Assembly: GCF_030378165.1 (NCBI RefSeq)
Contig: NZ_CP119766.1
Coordinates: forward strand, 2,356,001-2,420,000
Reading direction: 5' to 3'
Source of the DNA: Flavobacterium panacagri
GTDB lineage: Bacteria; Bacteroidota; Bacteroidia; Flavobacteriales; Flavobacteriaceae
DNA length: 64,000 nt
The translations under genes were made by a program, and so were the position numbers. Below, piece by piece: positions 56,601 to 64,000 of the stretch. Each line of letters opens with the position of its first letter. Position 1 is the stretch's first letter. The notes beneath the pieces are model-generated. The model had not been told where the DNA came from. It saw only the letters and a program-made list of their open reading frames with translations, and made no database searches.

Positions 56601-59600
56601 AGCTGGTTCTGTATTTGATGGAACAGCGACAGATATTACACTCACAGTTACAGATGCAAACGGTAATATGTCGGAGTGTAAATTTACAGTAGCACTAATG
56701 ACCAGTGGAAGCCCCGTAATCGTTTGCCCAATAAACCAAGAACTTTATGCAAATTCTTCACTACCTAATTATATTCCTTTCTTAGAAGATGTCAGCGATG
56801 ATAATACTCTAGACCATGAATTAGTTTTTACGCAGACACCATCTGTTGGAACTTTATTTACTGCTGATACGAATGTAACTATTACCGTCAAAGATAAATC
56901 AGGTAATGAAAGCTCCTGCACATTTTTAGTAAAATTGAAAACAAAAATTTTTGATTTAGAGTGCAGTACAGCCAGTATCGATGTTAAAGAGTTAAATGGC
57001 AGTAATGGCGTAATTTTATATGGAGATAAAGGAACCAAAAGGACAGGATTTACAACCAGTCAGGCGGGAGATATAAATGCCGATGGAATTCAGGATTTTA
57101 TTATTGGATCAAGAGATGAAGGATGTTATGTAATATTTGGAACCAGTACTGGATTTCCTCCTAATGTAAATCTAGAATATTTAGATGGCAGCAACGGATT
57201 CAAAATTTTTGATGATGTTTTGAACATAACTAGCCAATTGTCTTATGATGTAAGCGGGGCAGGTGATATTAATGGAGATGGTATTGATGATTTGATGCTG
57301 AGCGATCGCAGGATAGCAAATGCAACAAAGTATTTTGCTGGATGTGTTTATGTTATTTTTGGAAAGAAAACTCCTTTTACTGCAAAGCTGCCACTTTCGA
57401 GTTTAAACGGAAGTAACGGATTTAAAATTTCAGGCAACACTTACAATGAATTTTTAGGAACAGCAATTACCAATATTGGCGACTTTAATAATGATTCCTA
57501 TAGTGATATTGCAATTTTATCTGATAATGAAGGAACTGGCGGAATTAAAAAGTGCTATATAGTTTTTGGTCGAAATGCTGCTTTTCCTGCATCAATCAAT
57601 ATCGATGATTTAACTAATTCTTCTTCATTGATAATAGAAGGAGATGTTGGGAAGACAATTGAAGCGCCAGGTGATATAAATGGTGATGGTATACCTGATA
57701 TTATTTTTTCGGGTGATTACACAAAATATAGATATGTTGTTTTTGGAGCTTCAGGTTTACCGGTTAAACTTAATACTTCCAATTTAAATGGAACAAATGG
57801 ATTTAGAATCGAAAATTCAGTCAATGCATTAGACGCAAGTCAATATTATCAGGTTAAGGCTTTAGGAGATATAAATGGTGATTCATACAATGATTTAGGA
57901 ATTGATAATTATGTATTGTTTGGGAATGCTGTATTTCCTTCCAATGTTGATCTTAAAGACTTGAATGGAGCAAATGGATTCAAATTTAATATGTATACAC
58001 TAGAGTATCTTGATGAATATAAAGGTTATGGTGACTTTAATGGAGATGGAATCGATGATATGGCAATTGTTTATATCGACAATATCTATATCGTCTATGG
58101 TAAAAAAAGCTGGAATCCTATTGAAGATTTTACCTTTTTCAATGTCGCTGATGGGTTAAAAATGAAAATCCGTTACAGTGCAAAATACAGCGTGACTTAT
58201 TTAAAAGATGTCAATAAAGATGGTGTCGATGATATTTTAATAGGAAGTACAGATGAAAAGTATTCTTCCGATCCAGATCAAGATCCAGGAATTTCGTATT
58301 TAATTTTTGGAAGCAAATTTAGTGACGTTACGGCTCCAGTAATTACAAATTGTCCAAGTAATAAAGTCTTGAATTCAGGAGATTTACTGCCAGATTATAC
58401 CACAAGTATTACAGTTAAAGATAACTGTGATACAGCTCCTAAAATTACACAGACACCAGCAGTAGGTTCAGTTTATGATGGAAAAAACATAGAAGTTGTG
58501 TTATTGGCTGTTGATGCTTCTGGAAACAGTGCTGAATGTAAATTCAGTATTAGCACTGTGGAAGATACAAATCCGCCGGTAATTACGTGTATAACAGATC
58601 AGACATTGTCTTGTGAAATAAAAGTAATTCCAAACTATCTAAATCTTATAACGGTTACTGATGCAGAAGATGCTTCACCAGTACTTAGACAAAATCCAAT
58701 AGCAGGAAGTATTTTTACAGATGGCATGACTGTAACAATAACTGCCAAAGATGCTTCAAACAATGAATCGAATTGCAGTTTTAAAGTTAATGTTTCCGCA
58801 GATGTTACTTCGCCGGTAATTACCTGTATCGGAGAACAGACTTTATCATGCGGAGCAACAATTCCAGATTATACAGCATCGATAACGGTTACAGATAATT
58901 GTGATGTTTCGCCAGTAATCACACAAAACCCAATTGCAGGAAGTGTTTTTACAGACGGAATGACGGTAACAATAACTGCCAAAGATGCTTCAAGCAATGA
59001 ATCAAATTGCAGTTTTAAAGTCAATGCTTCCGCAGATTTTACTTCGCCGGTAATTACCTGTATCGGAGATCAGATTTTATCATGCGGAGCAACAATTCCA
59101 GATTATACAGCATCGATAACGGTTACAGATAATTGTGATGTTTCGCCAGTAATCACACAAAACCCAATTGCAGGAAGTGTTTTTACAAACGGAATGACCA
59201 TTACAATAACGGCCAAAGATGCTTCAAACAATGAATCGAATTGCAGTTTTAAAGTCAATGCTTCCGCAGATTTTACTTCGCCGGTAATTACCTGTATCGG
59301 AGATCAGACTTTATCATGTGGAGCAACAATTCCAGATTATACAGCATCGATAACGGTTACAGATAATTGTGATGTTTCGCCAGTACTAACACAAAACCCA
59401 ATGTCAGGAAGTGTTTTTACAGACGGAATGACCATTGCAATAACGGCCAAAGATGCTTCAAACAATGAATCGAATTGCAGTTTTAAAGTTAACGTTTCTG
59501 CGGATGTTACTGCGCCTGTAATAACTTGTATCGGAGATCAGACTTTATCATGTGAAGCGACGATTCCAGATTATACAGCATCGATAACGGTTACAGATAA

Positions 59601-60975
59601 TTGTGATGTTTCACCAGTACTAACACAAAACCCAATGTCAGGAAGTGTTTTTACAGACGGAATGACCATTACAATAACAGCCAAAGATTTTTTTTATAAT
59701 AGTTCAACTTGTAGTTTTAAAGTAAACGCTTCCGCAGATGTAACTGCGCCAGTAATAACTTGTATAGCAGATCAGACGTTATCATGTGGTAGTACAATTC
59801 CAGATTATACACCTTTAGTTACAGCAAATGATAATTGTGATCCTTATCCCGTAATTACCCAGAATCCATCTGCAGGAAGTGTTTTTACAAACGGAATGAC
59901 GGTTACTATAATCGCTAAAGACGTTTCAAATAACGAATCCTCTTGTAGTTTTAAAGTTAATGGTTCCGCAGATGTGACAGCGCCTTCAATTACCTGCATT
60001 TCGGATCAGATTTTAGATTTTGGAGCAGTTCTTCCCGATTATCGCTCGATGATTACGGCAACAGACAATTGCGATCCAAATCCGAAAATAACTCAGACAC
60101 CAGCATCCGGATCAGCAGTTACTAACGGAATGATTGTGACAATGAATGTTTTAGACAACAGCGGTAATAATACTTCCTGTTCATTTACAATTCATTTGGT
60201 TAAAGATACAGAAGCGCCTGTTTTTAATTGTATTGATGTACAGATGTTTGATTGTAGTGTAAGTCAGGTTCCGGATTATACCAAAATGATTTTTGCAACC
60301 GATAATACAGATCCAAATCCTGTAATCACTCAATCTCCCGCACCTGGAACAGCTTTTTTAGATGGAATGACTGTTACCATAAAAGTTTCGGATTATAGCA
60401 ATAATACTTCTGAATGTTCATTTCAGCTCTTTACCTATCCCATTTTTGTTGATGCAGGAGCAGATGTAGAAATTAACGAAGGAGATGTTGCGCAATTGTA
60501 TGTAATTGCTTTAGAAGACGGTACTTTTTCATGGTCGCCTGCAACAGGATTAAATAATAGTAAAATAGGAAATCCAATTGCAAAACCAGCAGAAACCACA
60601 ACTTATACCGTAGTTTTTACAAATCAAGACGGCTGCGAGACAGAAGATTCTATTACTATAACCGTGATTCCTGCACAGAAAGACGAGACCAAATACGGTT
60701 TTTCTCCAAACGGAGACGGTATAAATGATTTCTGGGAAATTGACGGAATCACAGATTATCCAAATAATGAAGTTTTGATTTACAACCGCTGGGGCGATCT
60801 GGTTTATCAGACGAAAGGTTACAATAATTCTTCTAATGTTTTTAGCGGAATTGCCAACAAAAGCCGAAGTCTAGGAGCAAATCAATTGCCCGAAGGAACT
60901 TATTTCTTTGAAATCCGTGTAGATCAGCCTCATCATTTTAAGAAAACCAAGGGATATCTTGTTTTAAAACGTTAA
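53608..60975 (+). CDS. Giant secreted HYR/FG-GAP adhesin with T9SS type B sorting domain
   Basis: 2455 residues. Signal peptide (about 1-29, ending YAQ). Five HYR-like modules (about 73-475), an FG-GAP/integrin-like beta-propeller (about 480-950) with many calcium loops of the form DVNNDGIDD, two more HYR modules, a second FG-GAP block (about 1115-1570), nine HYR modules (about 1572-2270), a short PKD-like beta region, and a C-terminal type B T9SS domain (about 2355-2455; FSPNGDGINDFWEIDGI, YNRWGDLVYQTKG, GTYFFEIRV). It is secreted by the type IX system and probably stays on the cell surface to bind polymers or cells. The next gene encodes its PorP/SprF partner 3 bases on. Function as adhesin is inferred from domains. 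Confidence 0.93.
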   Translation: MIKFKNLTKKAELVLLFATFFSFVSIYAQEKEVNKLNSNIVTLATKNDFHSASKTIKVTSKSAVAKTAKSAADTEPPTLICPSNQQLSCGMPVPSYFDLLTVNDNIDTEIDVTQYPGEGSFFYDGMEIQFTATDDAGNTSNCSIIVTAVTPDVTPPTFTCPTNIKLNCGDAIPNYAISPVMNLNDDCSINLKYKMTPAAGTIFYGNPTPVEIEYSDKAGNKSYCNFTITSDTDVTKPVITNCPGTQFLACGLTLPDYKSWITVNDNCDGLLSISQSPAPESAITSGMTVILTVKDASNNTSTCSFIVNSSPDIIKPIISCPSNKKLALGSILPNYFSEVIVVDNCDVSPIITQSPVSGTAFIPGMTVRMTATDHSGNSEFCTFIVEAISSSDIEPPVISCPVNQELFANSTLPNYVSFLVDITDNVTDPFDLVFTQTPSQGTLFTSDTNVKITATDAAGNSSSCTFLVKLKTSTEEINCKTTSFNVSNLNGSNGFTVFGDTKVRESGFSVKTAGDVNNDGIDDFIIGAPGNYNPWYGKDKVYKIIHGAAFVVFGKSTGFSPNIDLGLLDGTNGFAVRNDTPSNNFPETGYDVSSAGDINGDGIDDFMISDPIRQSTYGNEVGHVYFIFGKSGGFPADFNLSSLNGTNGFTLIGNENYGNVGNEISSVGDINGDGFQDIAVITRGSGAGNGKCVIIYGKNGSFPAIIRVNEINGSNGFIITGDPIIGKIGINVSGLGDVNGDNIPDIGIGYNNAAPSRVFIIFGRSANFPAVFNVSEINGTNGFVIENSETPINSYAEIAKAGDVNGDGFNDIFVTSSYVLFGRSTFPKTVDLKDLNGSNGFKVTNYFGNNFGGAGDFNGDGIDDCFFDSGILYGKKAWNSAVNLSYISNKEFLKLNIADTYSHKTAINFAGDVNKDGISDLIIGSYRDSYGSNLKVNWNPGSAYVVFGKKIADTEKPIIANCPANQVLGIGDLIPDYTKSITVTDNCDSKPLMTQTPIAGSVFDGTATDITLTVTDANGNMSECKFTVALMTSGSPVIVCPINQELYANSSLPNYIPFLEDVSDDNTLDHELVFTQTPSVGTLFTADTNVTITVKDKSGNESSCTFLVKLKTKIFDLECSTASIDVKELNGSNGVILYGDKGTKRTGFTTSQAGDINADGIQDFIIGSRDEGCYVIFGTSTGFPPNVNLEYLDGSNGFKIFDDVLNITSQLSYDVSGAGDINGDGIDDLMLSDRRIANATKYFAGCVYVIFGKKTPFTAKLPLSSLNGSNGFKISGNTYNEFLGTAITNIGDFNNDSYSDIAILSDNEGTGGIKKCYIVFGRNAAFPASINIDDLTNSSSLIIEGDVGKTIEAPGDINGDGIPDIIFSGDYTKYRYVVFGASGLPVKLNTSNLNGTNGFRIENSVNALDASQYYQVKALGDINGDSYNDLGIDNYVLFGNAVFPSNVDLKDLNGANGFKFNMYTLEYLDEYKGYGDFNGDGIDDMAIVYIDNIYIVYGKKSWNPIEDFTFFNVADGLKMKIRYSAKYSVTYLKDVNKDGVDDILIGSTDEKYSSDPDQDPGISYLIFGSKFSDVTAPVITNCPSNKVLNSGDLLPDYTTSITVKDNCDTAPKITQTPAVGSVYDGKNIEVVLLAVDASGNSAECKFSISTVEDTNPPVITCITDQTLSCEIKVIPNYLNLITVTDAEDASPVLRQNPIAGSIFTDGMTVTITAKDASNNESNCSFKVNVSADVTSPVITCIGEQTLSCGATIPDYTASITVTDNCDVSPVITQNPIAGSVFTDGMTVTITAKDASSNESNCSFKVNASADFTSPVITCIGDQILSCGATIPDYTASITVTDNCDVSPVITQNPIAGSVFTNGMTITITAKDASNNESNCSFKVNASADFTSPVITCIGDQTLSCGATIPDYTASITVTDNCDVSPVLTQNPMSGSVFTDGMTIAITAKDASNNESNCSFKVNVSADVTAPVITCIGDQTLSCEATIPDYTASITVTDNCDVSPVLTQNPMSGSVFTDGMTITITAKDFFYNSSTCSFKVNASADVTAPVITCIADQTLSCGSTIPDYTPLVTANDNCDPYPVITQNPSAGSVFTNGMTVTIIAKDVSNNESSCSFKVNGSADVTAPSITCISDQILDFGAVLPDYRSMITATDNCDPNPKITQTPASGSAVTNGMIVTMNVLDNSGNNTSCSFTIHLVKDTEAPVFNCIDVQMFDCSVSQVPDYTKMIFATDNTDPNPVITQSPAPGTAFLDGMTVTIKVSDYSNNTSECSFQLFTYPIFVDAGADVEINEGDVAQLYVIALEDGTFSWSPATGLNNSKIGNPIAKPAETTTYTVVFTNQDGCETEDSITITVIPAQKDETKYGFSPNGDGINDFWEIDGITDYPNNEVLIYNRWGDLVYQTKGYNNSSNVFSGIANKSRSLGANQLPEGTYFFEIRVDQPHHFKKTKGYLVLKR
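58801..60204 (+). repeat. 234-bp tandem repeats in the adhesin gene
   Basis: Repeat boundaries (GAT of the inter-module segment) fall at 58801, 59035, 59269, 59503, 59737, 59971 and 60205: exactly 234 bases, or 78 codons, each. The units from 58801 to about 59690 are nearly identical at the DNA level (shared words TTCGCCGGTAATTACC and GATTATACAGCATCGATAAC), later ones diverge. This indicates recent duplication. Confidence 0.9.
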
Positions 60976-60978
60976 TTC

Positions 60979-61896
60979 ATGAAAAGTAAAATCAATATAA
61001 TCTTAGCTTTATTTATAATCATCATTTTTTTAGAAAGAGCCTACGGACAGCAGACACCCGTTTTTTCAAGTTATAATTACAATGCCGTTTTAATAAATCC
61101 TGCTCATGCCGGTTATTATCCGGATATCGATATTGCCATGACGACCAATGGTTATTTTAATTCGGTAGACGGAAGCCCGAAAAATTTTGATCTTTCAGTA
61201 AATAAACTAACATGGGGAGAAAAAATTGGTCTGGCAGGAGGAATAGCGCACGATCAGATAGGAGTAACCAATACAACCAGTTTCTTTACGTCGTATTCCT
61301 ATAAAATTTACTACGATCCTGATTACAAACATGGAAAATGGTGGGCTTATGATCCCAGTATTATTTCGTTTGGAGTTACAGCAGGAGCCATGCTTTATAA
61401 TGAAAACCTGACTCGGTTAGGAATCGAAAATGATCCTGAATTTCAGGAAAACATCAATAGTTTTACGCCTACGTTCGGAGTTGGATTTTTATACAATCGG
61501 GATCAGATTTATTTTGGTTTATCTTCTCCAAATTTATTGAGCTCTGCTTTCAATTCCAGCAACAATACTAATTTAAAAAATGTTTATTACAGTTATTTGG
61601 GATATAAATTTTTTACCAACCGCTTTCATGAAGTCTTAGTAAATCCCAGTTTTTTGCTCAAATATGTTGAAGGAGCGCCCTTACAGGCCGATATGAATCT
61701 TTTAATCAATTATAAAAATAAAATAGAATTTGGCGGAGGTTACCGAACTTCAAAGACATTGAACTTTTTAGCCGGATTTCATCTTTCAGACAATTTTAGG
61801 GTTATCTGCACTTACAATAAAGCAATTGATAATGTAGTAATTCCAGACACTTTTGGATTAGTTTTAAATTACAGATTAGGAAACGGTTTCGAATAA
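60979..61896 (+). CDS. PorP/SprF family type IX secretion protein
   Basis: 305 residues. Signal peptide (about 1-23, ending AYGQ), then the PorP/SprF beta-barrel pattern: QTPVFSSYNYNAVLINPAHAGYY, a repeat of aromatic strands, and NLLSSAFNSS. SprF-like proteins help a specific large T9SS substrate (as SprB with SprF in gliding) to be secreted or attached. It starts 3 bases after the stop of the adhesin gene, so the two form a substrate-partner operon. The gene ends 1 base before the convergent regulator's stop. Confidence 0.93.
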   Translation: MKSKINIILALFIIIIFLERAYGQQTPVFSSYNYNAVLINPAHAGYYPDIDIAMTTNGYFNSVDGSPKNFDLSVNKLTWGEKIGLAGGIAHDQIGVTNTTSFFTSYSYKIYYDPDYKHGKWWAYDPSIISFGVTAGAMLYNENLTRLGIENDPEFQENINSFTPTFGVGFLYNRDQIYFGLSSPNLLSSAFNSSNNTNLKNVYYSYLGYKFFTNRFHEVLVNPSFLLKYVEGAPLQADMNLLINYKNKIEFGGGYRTSKTLNFLAGFHLSDNFRVICTYNKAIDNVVIPDTFGLVLNYRLGNGFE

Positions 61897-61897
61897 A

Positions 61898-62539
61898 TCA
61901 ATCGACCAAACCGTTTTCAACTGCGTATTTTACAAGACCCGCCGTATTTTTTGCATTCAGTTTAGATAATAAATTACGGCGGTGCGTATTTACGGTATTT
62001 AAGCTGATAAACGTTTTTTCAGCAATTTCGGCCGTATTATATTCGTGGGCAATCAAAACTAAAATTTCTTTTTCGCGGGAACTTAGTTCTGTTAAATTAG
62101 AAACCTGCTTTTCAATTTTCGAACTATTCGAAAGATGTTTTTCCTCTAGTTCTTCAGCAAAATAATTCTCTCCCGACGCAATCCTATTAATTGCTTGCAG
62201 TAGTTCTTCTTTTTCGGCATTTTTCAGCAGATAACCATTCACTCCAATTCGGATTAATCTCGAAATAATCATCACATTACTGTGCGTGCTTACAATCAGA
62301 ATTTTCACGTTAGGATGCTGTTTCTTTAGGATTTTGCTTAACTCAATTCCGTCCATTTCTGGCATGCTGACATCCAGAATGATAAAATCAACAATTCCTT
62401 CCTGAATGATTTCCAAAGCCTCATTTCCATTTACGGCCTTTCCAACGATAGTAATATTCGGTTCCTTTTCCAATAAAGACATAATGCCCTGAAGGAACAT
62501 CGTATGATCATCGGCAATAAGAAGGTTAATTTTTTTCAT
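61898..62539 (-). CDS. LuxR/NarL-type response regulator
   Basis: 213 residues from ATG 62539 (MKKINLLIADDHTM); a TTG one codon earlier is not needed. Receiver domain with Asp56 in FIILDVSMPEMDG, Thr/Ser in IVSTHSN and Lys in YLLKNAEKEE; LuxR-type helix-turn-helix at the end (LSSREKEILVLI...NTAEIAEKTFISLNTVNTHRR). It follows the histidine kinase gene by 12 bases on the same strand, forming a NarL/DegU-type pair. Target genes unknown; the convergent adhesin operon is the nearest candidate. Confidence 0.92.
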   Translation of the reverse strand: MKKINLLIADDHTMFLQGIMSLLEKEPNITIVGKAVNGNEALEIIQEGIVDFIILDVSMPEMDGIELSKILKKQHPNVKILIVSTHSNVMIISRLIRIGVNGYLLKNAEKEELLQAINRIASGENYFAEELEEKHLSNSSKIEKQVSNLTELSSREKEILVLIAHEYNTAEIAEKTFISLNTVNTHRRNLLSKLNAKNTAGLVKYAVENGLVD

Positions 62540-62551
62540 CAAACAAATATA

Positions 62552-64000
62552 TTAGTTGCTTTTTAATTCGTCAAGCTGATTTTTTAGATCGATGCCTTTT
62601 ATGGTATTTTTGGTTTTAGAAACTGGAATCGGAATTTCAATATTAATGATTGTACCCCGTTTTAATTTAGAATCAATAACAAATGAACCCTCCAGTTTTT
62701 TAATTCGGTTTTCCAGATTAATAAAGCCAATTCCTTTTGAATATTTTGTGGTATCAAAACCAATTCCGTTATCTTCAAACAAAAGATTCACAATATCTTC
62801 AATATAATTCAATTGTATTTCTACTTCCGAAGCCTTCGCATGTTTAATTGTATTTGTCAGCAGTTCCTGAATGATTTTAAAGGTTTCCACCTGAATATTT
62901 TCATTCAGTTCATTAATCTCTTTTTTAGGATACGGAATAAAAGAAATCTTAATCTTGCTCGCATCACTGATATTTTTGAGATACGATTCTAAAACCTCCA
63001 AAAACTTATTCTGGCTGAATTTTTTCGGAAGCAGCGTATGCGATATACCGCGAACCTGCTGATAGGTTTCATCGATTTGAAGACTGATTTTCTGAATAGT
63101 AGAAAAATCAGAAGCATTCAAATGATTCACCTGAAGTTTTATTGCTGCTAAATTTCCGCCAATGCTGTCGTGCAGTTCCTGCGAAATGCGTTGTCTTTCC
63201 TTGTCCTGTCCGCTAATGGATGCTTTTATTAGTTCCAGTTCCTGATCTTTTAAAATTCCGTCAATCTTTTGCGAAGTGATTTCAGACTGTTTGATATTCA
63301 GTAAATGCTGGACTTTAAAACGTTTGTAATACTGAAACAAAAGACCAATTATCGGAATCAGTAAAATCAGAAAAGCAATAACCGTAAACCATCTTATTTT
63401 TTTCTGCTGATTAATTTCAAGTGCTTTCAGCTGCTGGTCTTTTTTCAAAAGAGAAATCTCATTTCGTTTTTTGTTTGATGAATTCTGATACGCCAGAATC
63501 GTGTTTTCGTTATTTTTCTTCGAAATTTCGTCCTGAAGAATCATATTCTTGATCGCTTCTTCCTGATTCGCCAAAACGAGTTTTTTAGCTTCATTTTCAA
63601 ACTTCAAAGCCTCAATTTCCTTCTGTTTTTGAGCCGTTTTGTATTTTACTTCTAACTCATTAATTTCTTTTATTTTCTGAAGATTATTGATCGAATCTTT
63701 TATAAGGGTCGATTTTTCGAAAAATGAATACGCACTTTTATAATCGTCCTGAAGAATGGCAATTTTCCTCAACTCATCATAAATAGAACTTTGATTTTGA
63801 AGCAGTCCAAAGTGAACCGATTTCTGAAGCGCTTCAGAAAAAATCAGTTTTGCTTCATTGTATTTTTTTAAGGAAATATACGTATTACCAATACTGCTTC
63901 TTGAAACAATAGACAGCTGATTCAGTTCATTTTTATCAGCAATAGCACGTGCTTCTTCAAACATTTTTAAAGCTTCCTGAAGTTTGTGCTGCAATTGGTA
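62552..64000 (-). CDS. TPR-containing NarL-type sensor histidine kinase (5' end outside window)
   Basis: At least 482 codons visible. The reading frame stays open to the window edge, and the TTG at 63994 is not a convincing start because TPR-like helices (ALKMFEEARAIADKNEL) are already under way. Order: TPR repeats, a long coiled coil, one membrane helix (WFTVIAFLILLIPIIGLLFQ), HisKA_3 with the phosphoacceptor His in RQRISQELHDSIGGNLAAIK, then HATPase with ELLTNTIKHAKA and DNGIGFD. It pairs with the LuxR-type regulator downstream. The signal is unknown. Confidence 0.9.
   Translation of the reverse strand, partial: YQLQHKLQEALKMFEEARAIADKNELNQLSIVSRSSIGNTYISLKKYNEAKLIFSEALQKSVHFGLLQNQSSIYDELRKIAILQDDYKSAYSFFEKSTLIKDSINNLQKIKEINELEVKYKTAQKQKEIEALKFENEAKKLVLANQEEAIKNMILQDEISKKNNENTILAYQNSSNKKRNEISLLKKDQQLKALEINQQKKIRWFTVIAFLILLIPIIGLLFQYYKRFKVQHLLNIKQSEITSQKIDGILKDQELELIKASISGQDKERQRISQELHDSIGGNLAAIKLQVNHLNASDFSTIQKISLQIDETYQQVRGISHTLLPKKFSQNKFLEVLESYLKNISDASKIKISFIPYPKKEINELNENIQVETFKIIQELLTNTIKHAKASEVEIQLNYIEDIVNLLFEDNGIGFDTTKYSKGIGFINLENRIKKLEGSFVIDSKLKRGTIINIEIPIPVSKTKNTIKGIDLKNQLDELKSN

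Noticed and set aside
58801..60204. CRISPR or satellite repeat
   Set aside because: The 234-base repeats are in frame and encode HYR modules of the adhesin.
62544..62551. TATATTTG promoter between the kinase and LuxR-type regulator
   Set aside because: It would start transcription inside the regulator's first codons; the pair is more likely cotranscribed.

Overview
The window is a chromosomal stretch of a Flavobacterium-like member of the Bacteroidota. The evidence is the low GC content, A-rich start contexts without Shine-Dalgarno motifs, several promoters with the Bacteroidota -7 element TAnnTTTG, a type IX secretion type B sorting domain next to a PorP/SprF gene, an exosortase-type VIT protein, and an rRNA operon carrying tRNA-Ile and tRNA-Ala in its spacer. 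No prophage, CRISPR array, transposase or plasmid gene was found. The accessory signal is a dense population of small palindromic repeats between genes.

Layout. 0-2.6 kb (minus): a membrane VIT-domain protein with a PEP-CTERM-like tail. 3-8.1 kb (plus): two non-homologous-type aconitases in a row (acnB, then a mitochondrial-type acnA), each with its own terminator. 8.4-17.2 kb: a LysM/NlpC-P60 cell-wall hydrolase, a kinase/receiver pair, a Tam-like methyltransferase, an amino-acid permease and several small conserved unknowns. 17.4-24.6 kb: a DNA-damage island. AlkB, an exonuclease/GIY-YIG nuclease, a second DNA polymerase III alpha subunit and DinB lie on the minus strand, divergent from a self-cleaving LexA-like repressor. 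A palindrome overlaps the dinB promoter. 25.9-37.6 kb (minus): a potassium-uptake (Kdp) locus with kdpF, kdpA, kdpB, kdpC, a porin, a kinase-less KdpD and a separate histidine kinase. A small gene, an extra 27-codon membrane ORF and an NtrC-type sigma-54 activator lie upstream. 37.6-42.3 kb: a TPR histidine kinase and a second, divergent sigma-54 activator. 42.4-45.7 kb: a hydrolase, a polysaccharide deacetylase-like protein and a luciferase-like oxidoreductase. 46.3-52.1 kb: an rRNA operon driven by three tandem promoters about 123 nt apart (16S, tRNA-Ile, tRNA-Ala, 23S, 5S), followed by tRNA-Phe and tRNA-Leu. 52.4-64 kb: a lipoprotein peptidase, a 2455-residue secreted T9SS adhesin with its PorP/SprF partner, and a convergent LuxR-type two-component pair that runs off the window end.

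The most notable items are: (i) the damage island with a visible operator and a polymerase whose PHP domain looks degenerate; (ii) the Kdp locus with an unannotated small membrane ORF next to kdpF and a different repeat family in almost every gap; (iii) a four-copy family of structured intergenic repeats whose hairpins change sequence but keep pairing; (iv) the giant adhesin, built from two HYR/FG-GAP units and near-identical 234-bp tandem repeats; (v) the triplicated rRNA promoter module. None of these is proven to be a new system. All calls are from reading the sequence; no database search was run.
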